A DNA stretch of 64,000 nt from Mucilaginibacter geliditolerans (GCF_014200495.1 NZ_JACHBY010000005.1:248001-312000); one strand, 5' to 3'. Positions 1 through 9,870 are shown, counted from the first letter of the stretch. The notes: a model not told the origin generated them from the sequence alone. A program made the numbers and translations.

Positions 1-660
1 GAAACTATTACCAGAACACCGGAAAATTATACCCAGCATGTCAATGAGTTCCTGCAAAGTTATGGCCATTACCAGTTTGAAGTAACTGAACTTATCGCCA
101 ACAATGACAAGGTTTATGCACGCTGGAAACAAACCGGGAATCAGACAGGTGATGTTGATGGATTTAAACCCACGGGATTACCGGTAACTGAGATAGGGAG
201 CGCAGTTTATAGGGTGGCTGCTGGAAAGATAGTTGAATACTGGGTACAGATTGACCGGAAAGGTACAGAAGTACAGCAGCAGAATAATAGCAGCATTAAA
301 CCCGGTGCAAGCAAAGTTGGTTTGCCTTTTTCGGATGCTTACATCTCCGGTGATGTGTTGTATATATCCGGCCAGATAGGAATAGACCATACCGGTGAAC
401 TGGTAAACACCGGGTTTGAAGCCGAAGCAACGCAGGTGATGGAAAATCTTGGCAATGTGCTACGAAAAAGCAGGCTTCATTACAAGGACCTGGTTAATGT
501 AACAATATACCTTACAAGTATGGATAACTATGCTGCACTCAATAAAGTTTACAGCAACTATTTCGGCAAGAAATTCCCGGCGAGGGTATGTATTGCTGTT
601 AAGGAGTTACCACGCCAGGCACATGTTGAAATTGCGGCAGTAGCAGATTTTAATAACTGA
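1..660 (+). CDS. SnoaL-like/RidA two-domain fusion protein, 5' end outside window
   Basis: Frame 1 is open from base 1 to the TGA at 658-660, so this is one polypeptide (219 codons visible) and not a RidA gene starting at the in-frame GTG at 214. Residues 1 to about 90 read like a SnoaL-like polyketide-cyclase or ester-cyclase fold (ANNDKVYARWKQTG, then FKPTGLPVTEIG and AAGKIVEYWVQ). Residues about 95-219 read like RidA/YjgF: SDAYISGDVLYISGQIG, then FPARVCIAVKELPRQAHVEI, which includes the conserved Arg used by RidA enamine/imine deaminases. It is convergent with the GH78 gene. The fusion is seen directly; its substrate is unknown. A frameshift joining two genes is unlikely because both domains are intact in one frame. 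Confidence 0.8.
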   Translation, partial: ETITRTPENYTQHVNEFLQSYGHYQFEVTELIANNDKVYARWKQTGNQTGDVDGFKPTGLPVTEIGSAVYRVAAGKIVEYWVQIDRKGTEVQQQNNSSIKPGASKVGLPFSDAYISGDVLYISGQIGIDHTGELVNTGFEAEATQVMENLGNVLRKSRLHYKDLVNVTIYLTSMDNYAALNKVYSNYFGKKFPARVCIAVKELPRQAHVEIAAVADFNN

Positions 661-763
661 TCCCGGTAATTCAATTGGGCAGATATGAAATCATCTTTTT
701 ATTTCCCATCTGAGCGTGATGACTTTATCCTGGTCAACACGCTTAATCATTAACCGATAAAAC

Positions 764-3418
764 CTACTTTATCTCAAACTCATAACTACCTGCCTGTAGC
801 TGATAATTATTTTGTATCGGCAGTTCTTTGCCATTAGCATACACCTTTTTACCGTCATTAGTTGGGAAAACAACACTTGCCGTAGAATTTGCAGGAACGG
901 TAACAGCATAATTAATGCCCTTGCCAACACGTTTCCATGAAGATATTATTTTACCATAAGGCCCGGTATGCGTAGCTTCAAAATGATCAAGCCCTGTTAC
1001 AAAATTGGGCGACAATAATATATTTTTAAAGCCAGGCTGCGTTTCATCCGGCTTTATGCCGCCCAATGCCTTGTACAGCCAGGCATCAATTTCGCCGAAC
1101 ATGATGTGGTTTAATGACAAGTCTCTTGGTGCGTTAATGTTCCAGTTTTCATACAAAGTAGTAGCGCCATTCACTATCCACCATCCCCATGATGGGTAGG
1201 TATCCTGCGAAGCTAATCTATAAGCCGTTTGTGCCTGCCCGTTTTCACTCAGGGCATTTAATATGGCTTTAGCACCCAGTATACCAACATCCAGATGGAA
1301 ATTGTTGGCAGCTACTGAATCAGCAAGATGAGCTGCGGCTTTGGCCTTTAAACTATCGGGTACTATGCCCCAGCAAAGCGGTACACTTTGCTCCGTTTGA
1401 TGGCCTTCGGCATAAATACCTGTTTTGGGGTTCAGGTATTTGGCATTAATTGCAGCCTTAATTTTAGTGGCTAAGGCCGAATACTTTGCATAATCATCGG
1501 CTTTACCTAATATTTTAGCCGCTTTTGCCAATATGTTTACATCTACATAATAATAAGCCGATGAGGTGAGTTCAACCGGGGTTTTTGATTTTACCGGTGC
1601 CCAATCGCCCAGCCCCCAGGTGGTTAAGCCCGTTGGGTAAAGCTCATTTATATGATCCACATAACGCTGGATATTACCATAGCAATCGCTCAATAACTTA
1701 GGATCGCCATAAAATAAATATACATTCCAGGGAATAATGGCGATGGTACTCGTCCAATCCGGGCCATTACCCCATTCGTAACCCCAGCCATCAGTTGGAA
1801 TTATAGATGGTAATACGCCGTTAGGCTGCTGCTCATCGCGGTGATCGGCCATCCATTTTTCATAAATAGTGATGCCATCAAAATTATATAAACCTGTTTC
1901 GCTGGCAATATGCGCATCACCTGTCCATCCGTTTTTTTCGCGCTGCGGGCAATCGGTTGGATAGCCAAACAGGTTTGATAAATAAGACGCGTTTGAAGCC
2001 GCCCACAATTTGTTGATCAGTTCGCTTGAAGAGTTGATGCTACCTGTTGGTTCAACATCGCTGTGCATAAAATAAGCCACCAGGCTTTCTTTAGTTAAGC
2101 TGATAGGCTTGTTGCTGGTCACCTCTACATATTGAAAGCCCTTATAATTAAAACGGGGCATAAAGGTTTTCTGGCCTTTGCCGCTCAGTTTATAAATATC
2201 TGTTGAAAACGGATCACTTTTGCGGGTGGGAATGGATAGGAAATAATCCACATTTGATTGATCGGGATAGCCATTTTTATATAAGCGTTCTGCGTGGGTA
2301 AGCCTCACGATGGTACCCGAATCGCCATTTAAAGTGATCTGGCTTACGCCTGCAATGTTCCTGCCCATATCAAAAATATAGGTGGTGTCGTTTATCTTAC
2401 TCATGCTTTTGCAGATGATCTTCTCCACATTACGGATGGGCTGCATAGCCTGTGACACAATATTTAGCGATGGTGCCTGGCGGTTAGCAATGCCGTTCCA
2501 TTTGGTATCATCAAAATTTGCGATATCCCAGCCCGGTTGCTCTAAACGGGCGTCGTATTGTTCGCCCGTATAAATGCTGTTATAAATAATGGGACCGAAT
2601 GAGGTTTTCCAGCTTTTATCGGATGTAATAGTTTCTACCGAGCCATCATTATAGGTAACACGCAGATCGAGGCAAAATGCAGGGCGGTTTCGCCATGGCG
2701 CCCTTTCAAAGTCCCATACGCCAATTGACTGGAAGTTATACCATCCATTCCCTAAAATTACGCCGATAGCATTTTTCCCGGTTTGCAGATCGGCCGTTAC
2801 ATCATAGCTTACATACAGGTTACGCCTGTCGAACCGGGTATACATCGGATCGAGGCGGTGGTCGCCTACTTTTTTGCCGTTGATATAAAGCTCATATAAA
2901 CCAGCCGCAGCAATATAAGCCCGTGCTGATACAATCTTTTTACCGGTTTCAAATGTTTTCCTGAAATAGGATGCAGGCTTTGTGTTGATGTCATGATCAT
3001 CACTTATCCAATAACCTTTCCAGTTTTTGACGCCCATAAGCCCGGTTTCAAAACTGGCTATGGTTGGTGCTGCTATCTTCTTACCGTCTTTATCCCACAA
3101 GCTTATACTCCAAAAATATTTGGTGTAAGGTTGCAGGACTTTGCCGGCATAAGCTATTAAATTGGTTGATGAGTTAACTTTATCAGTTTGCCAATCGGTG
3201 CCATGTCCATTGCTGACAGCGAGTGAATCTGTACCCACTGTAATTTGATAGGCTGTTTGCTTTGCGCCTTGCTTGTCATCGCTCAATTGCCATGTTAAAC
3301 GCGGATTGGGCGCGTCAATGCCTATTGGGTTGCTGAGGTATTCGCATTTAAGGGCAACAGCTTTTACCGGCGCATGTATCCCGAAAAGAAACAAAAGTTG
3401 AAAAATAGCACAAAGCAT
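764..3418 (-). CDS. GH78 family alpha-L-rhamnosidase, secreted
   Basis: The 884-aa product has a hydrophobic signal segment (about 1-20) and the GH78 order: N-terminal Ig-like region (CEYLSNPIGIDAPNPRLTWQ), a jelly-roll rhamnosidase N domain (about 160-330), the (alpha/alpha)6 catalytic barrel and a C-terminal beta domain. The active-site region is TDCPQREKNGWTGDA with D489 and E494, and a second acidic site is E757 in TTLYENWN. The residue six after D489 is Lys, whereas the other GH78 of this window has Glu there. The start lies 3 bp after the stop of the upstream gene, so the two are surely co-transcribed. It would release terminal alpha-L-rhamnose from plant glycans in the periplasm. The family call is secure; the linkage is unknown. 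Confidence 0.9.
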   Translation of the reverse strand: MLCAIFQLLFLFGIHAPVKAVALKCEYLSNPIGIDAPNPRLTWQLSDDKQGAKQTAYQITVGTDSLAVSNGHGTDWQTDKVNSSTNLIAYAGKVLQPYTKYFWSISLWDKDGKKIAAPTIASFETGLMGVKNWKGYWISDDHDINTKPASYFRKTFETGKKIVSARAYIAAAGLYELYINGKKVGDHRLDPMYTRFDRRNLYVSYDVTADLQTGKNAIGVILGNGWYNFQSIGVWDFERAPWRNRPAFCLDLRVTYNDGSVETITSDKSWKTSFGPIIYNSIYTGEQYDARLEQPGWDIANFDDTKWNGIANRQAPSLNIVSQAMQPIRNVEKIICKSMSKINDTTYIFDMGRNIAGVSQITLNGDSGTIVRLTHAERLYKNGYPDQSNVDYFLSIPTRKSDPFSTDIYKLSGKGQKTFMPRFNYKGFQYVEVTSNKPISLTKESLVAYFMHSDVEPTGSINSSSELINKLWAASNASYLSNLFGYPTDCPQREKNGWTGDAHIASETGLYNFDGITIYEKWMADHRDEQQPNGVLPSIIPTDGWGYEWGNGPDWTSTIAIIPWNVYLFYGDPKLLSDCYGNIQRYVDHINELYPTGLTTWGLGDWAPVKSKTPVELTSSAYYYVDVNILAKAAKILGKADDYAKYSALATKIKAAINAKYLNPKTGIYAEGHQTEQSVPLCWGIVPDSLKAKAAAHLADSVAANNFHLDVGILGAKAILNALSENGQAQTAYRLASQDTYPSWGWWIVNGATTLYENWNINAPRDLSLNHIMFGEIDAWLYKALGGIKPDETQPGFKNILLSPNFVTGLDHFEATHTGPYGKIISSWKRVGKGINYAVTVPANSTASVVFPTNDGKKVYANGKELPIQNNYQLQAGSYEFEIK

Positions 3419-3421
3419 AAG

Positions 3422-5119
3422 TTATAAATTTAGTACGATCTGATTTTGAGTTGGCTTAAGCCTGAATTGAACATGGTTACCAGGTGTGGAGAATGTGCCC
3501 CTGGTGGCATTAACGGAATAAGCCATGCCTTCAAATCGGGCGTTCAGGTGGTTGCCGGTGGCAGAAGTAAATGGCAATGTAATTTGAGCATTACTGGTCA
3601 GGTCTAAAAACCAGTCGAGATGTTTATTGCCAGCTACTGATATTTGGATTTGTTTTTCCGTGAATTCAATTTTCAAGGTACCGTTGTCACCCTTTAATGC
3701 CCAGCTTATCAATAGTTTTCCTGCTGTACCGTCGGTTATTATCGGGTCACCGCCTTCTAATATTGTCTCTTTTCCGTTAACAATAGCCTTGAATCTAAGG
3801 CCGGCCGGCTCATCTGGTGTGCTCCATAAATAACCATCAACAACGGGCAGCGTAAAAAATGAGCATTCATTAGAAGTAGCCACCTGGGTTTCATACTTTG
3901 AACGGAACTTTTCATTAAACAGGTGAATATCCCGGAATCGTAAATTTTCATTTTCCCATAACAGGTTAGCACGGTAATAGCGGCTATCAAACCAAACGGT
4001 TTTGTCATTACTTCCCGGCAGGTCGTTATTAATAGTAACTGAAGTAGGAGGGGTAACTTTAAAATGTTCCTTGAACCACCTGCCGGATGCCTCCAGTGTT
4101 TCTACCCTAACCTTTTTTTCATCCCGTAGTTTTTCAATCAGCGGAAATTGCAGGGTTAATCCTTTTTCCATTGCATCCCAGGTGAAAGAATTTTCCTGCC
4201 CGGCTTGCGTATAGGCGAAGTTGGTTGATGCTCCATTTACAAATTCTTTAAAGAACCAGGCAACCCATGTTGAGTCGCCGCCCGCATGGGGATAAACAGG
4301 TTCTAAAGTGATGACGCCCTGCCTTTGCTTGCCTGGCGCATCGCCATATTGTCGGATCGGATCACTGCCAAGCATCCTGAAAATTGGTACAGGGATTTGG
4401 TTGACTGCATTTTGGGCAGGCATATACGAATTTATCTTGCTCGGGTAATAGGCCTGGTTCCAGTAACCACCCCAAAGGGTATAGCCGTCTGTACCGTATT
4501 GATCTTTGCAATTGCAGGATGCTACGATATGGTATTTCTGATACATATAGTTTAAACTGTATGCATCAATAAACCATGAACCCACGGATTTCGGATAATA
4601 GCCGAATATTTTTTTGAAATCCTTCATATAAACATCTATCAGTTTTATCCGCTCCTGTTGCGTATAACCTGTAGAAAAACCGATGTTAGCCCGCCAGTCC
4701 CATGGATATCTTCCGCGCCACTTTAGTCCGGCATTTTCCACTAGGGGTTGGGGTATTTCCCACCAGGCCCCAATCTCGAAAGAGCCTTTGGGCAAGCCGG
4801 CCAAAAGTGTTTGGTACCTTTTATCCATGAGTGCATCGTATTGCAAAAGAAAAGTGCCGCCCAGGTGATATTTCTTCATTAAAGCAACCTGCTTTACTAC
4901 TGTTTGATATAAAACGTCTTCGGTAATCTTAGGATCTCTGGGTTCGAGCAGGCGGATAAAGTTGACGATATTGACTATTTTGGGTTTGCCGGCTGTTGAA
5001 TTAGCGCCCGGATCTTTGCTGCCGAAAGCAGTGCCGGTAATCAATACTCCAATGAAAATAAGGCTGTTGGAAAGGCATATGCGCAAAATTTTGCTTTTGT
5101 TATTTTTATTTGAAATCAT
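3422..5119 (-). CDS. secreted protein of unknown function, possible (beta/alpha)-barrel deacetylase/glycosidase-like
   Basis: I do not recognise this 565-aa protein securely. An N-terminal hydrophobic segment (about 13-32, ending TGTAFGS) suggests export. Residues about 45-330 alternate predicted strands and helices, with phrases such as IVNIVNFIRLLEPRD, FEIGAWWEIPQPL and YPKSVGSWFIDAYSL. These recall NodB-like or GH57/GH38-like glycoside hydrolase/deacetylase barrels. Residues about 400-565 look like a beta-sandwich. It is translationally adjacent to GH78 (3 bp gap), so it probably acts on the same rhamnose-containing substrate, as an enzyme or accessory protein. No catalytic residue can be assigned with confidence. 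Confidence 0.6.
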   Translation of the reverse strand: MISNKNNKSKILRICLSNSLIFIGVLITGTAFGSKDPGANSTAGKPKIVNIVNFIRLLEPRDPKITEDVLYQTVVKQVALMKKYHLGGTFLLQYDALMDKRYQTLLAGLPKGSFEIGAWWEIPQPLVENAGLKWRGRYPWDWRANIGFSTGYTQQERIKLIDVYMKDFKKIFGYYPKSVGSWFIDAYSLNYMYQKYHIVASCNCKDQYGTDGYTLWGGYWNQAYYPSKINSYMPAQNAVNQIPVPIFRMLGSDPIRQYGDAPGKQRQGVITLEPVYPHAGGDSTWVAWFFKEFVNGASTNFAYTQAGQENSFTWDAMEKGLTLQFPLIEKLRDEKKVRVETLEASGRWFKEHFKVTPPTSVTINNDLPGSNDKTVWFDSRYYRANLLWENENLRFRDIHLFNEKFRSKYETQVATSNECSFFTLPVVDGYLWSTPDEPAGLRFKAIVNGKETILEGGDPIITDGTAGKLLISWALKGDNGTLKIEFTEKQIQISVAGNKHLDWFLDLTSNAQITLPFTSATGNHLNARFEGMAYSVNATRGTFSTPGNHVQFRLKPTQNQIVLNL

Positions 5120-5142
5120 AGGATGTGTAAAATTATAAAATA

Positions 5143-5179
5143 TACACAGGCAGCTGTACTGAGCTATGCTGCCTGTGTA
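5143..5179 (-). terminator. Rho-independent terminator or attenuator after the AraC gene
   Basis: A perfect 12-bp inverted repeat (TACACAGGCAGC, 5143-5154, with its complement at 5168-5179) has a 13-nt loop. Its minus-strand exit is T-rich. It lies between the AraC gene and the 565-aa gene on the same strand, so it likely separates the amidohydrolase-AraC unit from the GH78 unit. Confidence 0.6.
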
Positions 5180-5248
5180 ACAACTGTGGGTTTTTATAAC
5201 AGTAAAAACAGTTATTTTCTTCAGTTATGAAGACAAGATATTTGAAGA

Positions 5249-6103
5249 TTACTTACGGCCAAGCATCCTGAATTTTAAAGGCGACATGCCAGATACCTTG
5301 CGAAAAAAGCGAATAAAATAAGCGTAATCTGTATATCCCAATTCATGAGCAATTTGTTTTACATCAACATCGCTATGATATAGCAGGCGCTTAGCTTCAC
5401 TGAATATTTCCTGCTGGATCCAATAACTTACCGTTGAACCCGTAATTTTTTTTATAGCCTCATTTAAATAACCCGGTGAAACATTAAGTTTTGAGGCATA
5501 TGCTGATGGGCTTTTGATTGTATGGCTATACGTTGTAAGCAAGCTTTTAAATTGACGGGTAAGTTCTGCTGATCGGGTATGTTTATTTTCTGTTGTTTCC
5601 GCAGAACTAAAGGTGCTGACTGCCATCGATAAAAATGACTGGACAAGGGTATGGATGATAGGTAAGTAATATTTATCGCCTTGCCGTTCAACAAACTCAT
5701 TATGTAAAAGGATGAGCAGGTTTGAATACTGCTTTAATTCGTAATCCGTTAGCCTGCATGGCAGCTGTGAATTTAGCCGGTGTTCAAAAATATCCCTGAA
5801 ATCTGGTGGAATTAATGAAGTATCCACTGCCAGGAACCATCCTTCAGCGCGATCAGTTTTTATCCGGTAATGAACTTGTGATGGTAATATATAGTAAAGC
5901 TGACCGGCGGTAAGAACGACATCCTGCAAGTCGACCTTTAAAGTTCCTGAACCGTTTGTAAGCAGGAAGAAGATATAATGATCGTCGCGGTGAGCAGCAG
6001 CGCTTTTCGTTTCATTTTGCTGATTATCGCTGGCCCGGAAAGCTTTGATCTGTAAACCAACCCTTGTCTTGTCCCGTAATTGATCTACCGGAATGCTTCT
6101 CAT
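5249..6103 (-). CDS. AraC-family transcriptional regulator with cupin-like sensor domain
   Basis: The 284-aa protein has an N-terminal cupin-like region (about 30-110, LQDVVLTAGQLYYILPSQVHY) and a C-terminal AraC double helix-turn-helix (about 185-284, including VKQIAHELGYTDYAYFIRFFRKVSG followed by the typical SPLKFR end). There is no signal peptide or membrane segment, so it is cytoplasmic. It starts 16 bp after the amidohydrolase stop and is probably in one operon with it. It may also control the downstream rhamnosidase pair, separated from it by a terminator-like hairpin. The inducer is unknown. Confidence 0.88.
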   Translation of the reverse strand: MRSIPVDQLRDKTRVGLQIKAFRASDNQQNETKSAAAHRDDHYIFFLLTNGSGTLKVDLQDVVLTAGQLYYILPSQVHYRIKTDRAEGWFLAVDTSLIPPDFRDIFEHRLNSQLPCRLTDYELKQYSNLLILLHNEFVERQGDKYYLPIIHTLVQSFLSMAVSTFSSAETTENKHTRSAELTRQFKSLLTTYSHTIKSPSAYASKLNVSPGYLNEAIKKITGSTVSYWIQQEIFSEAKRLLYHSDVDVKQIAHELGYTDYAYFIRFFRKVSGMSPLKFRMLGRK

Positions 6104-6119
6104 CTATACAAAAATACCT

Positions 6120-7106
6120 TTATATCTTTAAATTCAGTAGTTTGTCTGCATTACCATGAGCAATTTGTGCTACTTGCTCATCAGAAAGGTCAATCGCATT
6201 TAAAAATTCAATACCCATTTCGTTTGTACTGAACGGATAATCAACAGAAAACATAATATTATCAATGCCTAAGGTATCTAAAGCAATTTTTAACGGCGGC
6301 TGCGTGAAAAAGCCGCTGGTAGTAATATGAACCTGCTGATGAAAAGTATCGGTAAGGGTACGCTGATTGGCACCCCCGTTTCCGGGTTTGAATGCTTTCT
6401 CTGACCTAGCCATCATCATCGGCAACATTTCGCCCATATGGCCAATAATCAGTTTTAGTTTCGGATACTTATCAAAAATTCCTGAAAAAAGCAGGCGTAA
6501 AACATGCAGGGCAGTTTCTGAGTGCCATCCCCAGCCGTAACAGGCTAAAGCTTCTGCCATACCCGAATAATTTGGTAGTCCACTATAGTAAATATCGGCT
6601 ATTCCTTTTGGCGGCAGGCCAGGATGGAGATAAACAGGCACGTCAAGCTTTTCAGCGCGTTCAAATATCGGTGCAAATTCAGGTTGATCTAAAAATTTAT
6701 CCTGTGTCAGCCCCCGGATCATTGCTCCGCGAAAATGGTATTCATTTACAGCCCGTTCCAATTCATCGGCCGCGGCGAGGGGAGCTGTCATGGGCAGATG
6801 GGCAAAAGCCGTAAAGCGATGCTCAAAACCCGCAATTCTTTCGGCAATCAGATCATTATATTGCGTAGCAAAAGCCGGACCTTCCTGTGGGTCCAACAAA
6901 TTAGCGCCTGAACTATCCACGGAAAGTACCTGCATCGAAATGCCGTTTGCATCCATTGATTTTAAACGCTCCCCGGTAATATCGGCCAGTTTTGGAGCTA
7001 TGCGCTGCATAGCTGCTGATTGGCCGAAGCCACCCAAAGCCTCTTTGGGTATTTTATCAGCCATTTCCGGAAAGGAAATGTGTTCTTCAAGTGTAATTAT
7101 TCGCAT
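6120..7106 (-). CDS. amidohydrolase-family metal-dependent decarboxylase-like (ACMSD/gamma-resorcylate decarboxylase group)
   Basis: The 328-aa TIM-barrel protein opens with LEEH (E7 and H9, the ExH metal motif). It continues with H161 in VYLHPGLPP, H223 in IGHMGEMLPMM and D289 in FSVDYPFS, the set of metal and catalytic positions expected in 2,3-dihydroxybenzoate/gamma-resorcylate decarboxylases and related hydrolases. There is no signal peptide. It is first in a two-gene unit with an AraC regulator 16 bp downstream. A role in non-oxidative decarboxylation of an aromatic acid is the family expectation; the actual substrate is not shown. Metal-dependent lactonase or hydrolase relatives remain possible. 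Confidence 0.82.
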   Translation of the reverse strand: MRIITLEEHISFPEMADKIPKEALGGFGQSAAMQRIAPKLADITGERLKSMDANGISMQVLSVDSSGANLLDPQEGPAFATQYNDLIAERIAGFEHRFTAFAHLPMTAPLAAADELERAVNEYHFRGAMIRGLTQDKFLDQPEFAPIFERAEKLDVPVYLHPGLPPKGIADIYYSGLPNYSGMAEALACYGWGWHSETALHVLRLLFSGIFDKYPKLKLIIGHMGEMLPMMMARSEKAFKPGNGGANQRTLTDTFHQQVHITTSGFFTQPPLKIALDTLGIDNIMFSVDYPFSTNEMGIEFLNAIDLSDEQVAQIAHGNADKLLNLKI

Positions 7107-7272
7107 ATTAAGGTGCTAAAGAAATGTCAGTTACGTACTCATGAACAGTTCATAAATACCACAATGCAAAGAAACGTACTCAGCGTTTAAACCGCAATGT
7201 GCTATTGGTGGTAGTTATAGGATTATTCGTGGATTAATGATGTGGTCCAAATTCTGCCCGGCCTGTAAAAGC

Positions 7273-7298
7273 AAAGCCCCACAGATCTGCGGGGCTTT
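7273..7298 (-). terminator. Rho-independent terminator for the GH2 gene
   Basis: The inverted repeat AAAGCCCC/GGGGCTTT (8-bp stem, 10-nt loop containing AGATCT) is followed on the minus strand by GCTTTT. It sits 47 bp past the GH2 stop and could also work from the other side. Confidence 0.65.
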
Positions 7299-7344
7299 AA
7301 TTTGTCTTTAGTGCGTTTAGGGTGGTCCGCTGGTTTATGCTTGT

Positions 7345-9870
7345 TTATTGTTGTACCAATTGCAGCGTTGCGCCTTTAAGGTTTTTTGATGTAGCGGTAA
7401 TGGTCAGTATGCCTGCCTTGGTGTCCGCACGCACCAAAATAGTCGCTATACCGCCTCTTACCTTTGCCGTAGCCGGGCTAATGATCCTACCATTGCCAGT
7501 TATGGTAAAATGCACAACGGTTGTATTATCAAGGCAGCTGATGGTACCCTTGTTATCGGTTACACGTGCATGCACAAAAACGGCATCAGCACCGTCGGCT
7601 TTTAGCGGTATGCCTTCGGTTTCCTCCACCAGTTTAAGCCCGGTTGCTACACCCGGTGAGTTGATGGTTTGTTGAGTTGCTATTTTGCCTTTGATATAAC
7701 CAATCACCTTTAGCTCACCAGCCTGCCAGTTGATGTTATTAAAGGTATAGGGTGGATGAAGAAGGTTATTGCCGTTACCGCCATCAAACGCGTTACCGCC
7801 GTGGTCGTAGTCGCCATAGTCTGTATCAGAGCCTGCATCAGGGTGCTGTTTTTTGATGAACTTGCCATTTATATATAAAGCCACCTCGTCGCAATTAGAA
7901 TATACGATAACTTTCTCGGGCTTATCGGTTGGTGTCCACCAATTGGCTATGTAAACCATCGGCTTGTTATCGGCAGCAAAAATAGGTTTGGTGGCACTAA
8001 GCTGGCTCCTGAAAAAGTAATAACTAAATTTTGGAAGCCGGAATACATCTACTGATCCCCAGTTTGATGTGGTTTTATTGGTAGCTTCAAAGCCATCATA
8101 AAATGCCCATGTAGCATCACCTATTGTCCAGGGATAATATTTAGGGCCCATTAATAAGTTGTGTTCCCACTGAAAATTCCAGGCATTTTGCAGTAAGGCC
8201 TTTTCACCATTGGCACGGTTTACACGGGTGGTCGATTTGTCTCCGCCAAATTCATAGTCGCCATATTCGCGTGCAAAACCAGGCTGCTCGGGTTGTACAT
8301 TCTGTGGCCTGCCGAAGGGGTCGTCCCAGCTATTATAAGGTACATCCCATTCTGTATGTTTGGCAGCATAGGTATCACCGGAGGTAAAAAAGTTATTACC
8401 CGGATATTCCTCATGCGCAATTTTTGATGATTTTACCCTGAAGCTATCGGCAGGGTAGGTTTCATTCAGGCTTACTTCCCACATAATAACGGAGGGATGG
8501 TTCCTGTCGCGGCGGATCATTTGTCTTATATCTGAAAAAACACGCTGCGAAAAGATCTCATTGCTGTTAAAAAACTGCCAGCCGGGTATAGGATCACCAA
8601 GCATCAGGCCGATTGAATCGCAGTATTTGTATACTGAAGGATCCTGTGGATAGTGGGAGAGGCGCACAAAGTTAAAACCGGCTTCCTTTATCCGTTTCAT
8701 ATCACGGCATTGCATCGCGTCAGACATGGCATTACCCACAAAAGGGAAATCCTGGTGACGGTTAGTACCTACTATTTTTAGTGGCTTGTCATTTATTTTA
8801 AAACCACCTGCACGTGTGTATGATAATTTACGAATGCCTATTTTTTGTGTGAGGTCATCCATCAATTTATCGTCTTCCCATACCTGGGTAATGAGCGTAT
8901 AAAGGTTCGGTTCATCGGGCGACCATAAATCAGTGTTTGCGACCTTTATCGTTTGGTCAATATCGTTTATACTTCCGCCATCTATCTTAATATTGGTAGA
9001 GGTACTTAACTGTGCTTTTGTTTTGTTGTTAATGAGGATCTGCTTCACAGTAACCTGTGATAAGCCGGTTGCTGAATTCTTAACCTGTGTTTTAATAAGC
9101 ACATCAGCTTTACTGGCCGATATATTTTCGGGCCGTACAAAAACGCCACCGCCTGCAACAGTATTTGCATCGGTAGGGTCGGTTATAAATAGTTTATGTG
9201 TAATGATGAGCCATGCATCACGGTAAATGCCGCTCCAATATAAAAAGCCCATGCGGGCCAATGGCTTGCCGGGTGGCAGGTTGATGTTATCGCGATTATC
9301 CAGCCTTACAATGATCTCGTTAGTACCTGTATTAATATTGCCATCAAGCGGAACAATAAAGGGTAGATATCCGCCCGCGTGCTGTGTTATAAATTTCCCA
9401 TTGATCCAAACAGAGGCGGTGTGCATGGCGCCTTCAAAACGGATATAAAGGTGTTTATCCTTATAGTCAGCAGGAACCTGGAATTGTTTGCGGTAATAGC
9501 AAATGCCGGTAAACTGGTTTACGTTGGGGTTGAGTTCTTCTTCATACCTGGCCGGGTGGGGTATAGAGATTTTTTCCCATTTTAACGATCGGATAGCAGG
9601 GTATTCTATTGAAAACCCGTTCAATGCCTCCTGCACTTCACGGTTACGAATAGTATCTGCCGGCCACGATCTCTTTTTAATGTTTTCCTGGTTAAACTGG
9701 GATTTAAAGGAAGTGCTATTCCTGATATTGACGGCATTCTTCAATTGGCGGGCCGAATCTATCCGATACATTTCCCAGTCGTAATTAAATTTAATAACCT
9801 GCCGGGCTGTTTGTGCATAAGCTACATGAAAAATTGCCAGGTATAGTATGGTTATAAAGAGTTTTTTCAT
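7345..9870 (-). CDS. GH2 family beta-galactosidase-like glycoside hydrolase, secreted
   Basis: I chose the start at 9870 (MKKLFITILYLAIFHVAYAQ, a clear signal peptide) over an in-frame ATG 26 codons upstream that would bury it; the product is 841 aa. Domain order is GH2 sugar-binding jelly roll (about 60-230, with WINGKFITQHAGGYLPF), Ig-like domain (about 240-350), TIM barrel (about 360-640) and C-terminal Ig-like domains. The acid/base is E470 in WEVSLNE and the probable nucleophile E535 in FAREYGDYEFGG. It follows SusC-SusD on the same strand but a strong terminator hairpin lies between. It would cleave beta-linked galactose (or a related sugar) from imported oligosaccharides in the periplasm. 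Confidence 0.88.
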   Translation of the reverse strand: MKKLFITILYLAIFHVAYAQTARQVIKFNYDWEMYRIDSARQLKNAVNIRNSTSFKSQFNQENIKKRSWPADTIRNREVQEALNGFSIEYPAIRSLKWEKISIPHPARYEEELNPNVNQFTGICYYRKQFQVPADYKDKHLYIRFEGAMHTASVWINGKFITQHAGGYLPFIVPLDGNINTGTNEIIVRLDNRDNINLPPGKPLARMGFLYWSGIYRDAWLIITHKLFITDPTDANTVAGGGVFVRPENISASKADVLIKTQVKNSATGLSQVTVKQILINNKTKAQLSTSTNIKIDGGSINDIDQTIKVANTDLWSPDEPNLYTLITQVWEDDKLMDDLTQKIGIRKLSYTRAGGFKINDKPLKIVGTNRHQDFPFVGNAMSDAMQCRDMKRIKEAGFNFVRLSHYPQDPSVYKYCDSIGLMLGDPIPGWQFFNSNEIFSQRVFSDIRQMIRRDRNHPSVIMWEVSLNETYPADSFRVKSSKIAHEEYPGNNFFTSGDTYAAKHTEWDVPYNSWDDPFGRPQNVQPEQPGFAREYGDYEFGGDKSTTRVNRANGEKALLQNAWNFQWEHNLLMGPKYYPWTIGDATWAFYDGFEATNKTTSNWGSVDVFRLPKFSYYFFRSQLSATKPIFAADNKPMVYIANWWTPTDKPEKVIVYSNCDEVALYINGKFIKKQHPDAGSDTDYGDYDHGGNAFDGGNGNNLLHPPYTFNNINWQAGELKVIGYIKGKIATQQTINSPGVATGLKLVEETEGIPLKADGADAVFVHARVTDNKGTISCLDNTTVVHFTITGNGRIISPATAKVRGGIATILVRADTKAGILTITATSKNLKGATLQLVQQ

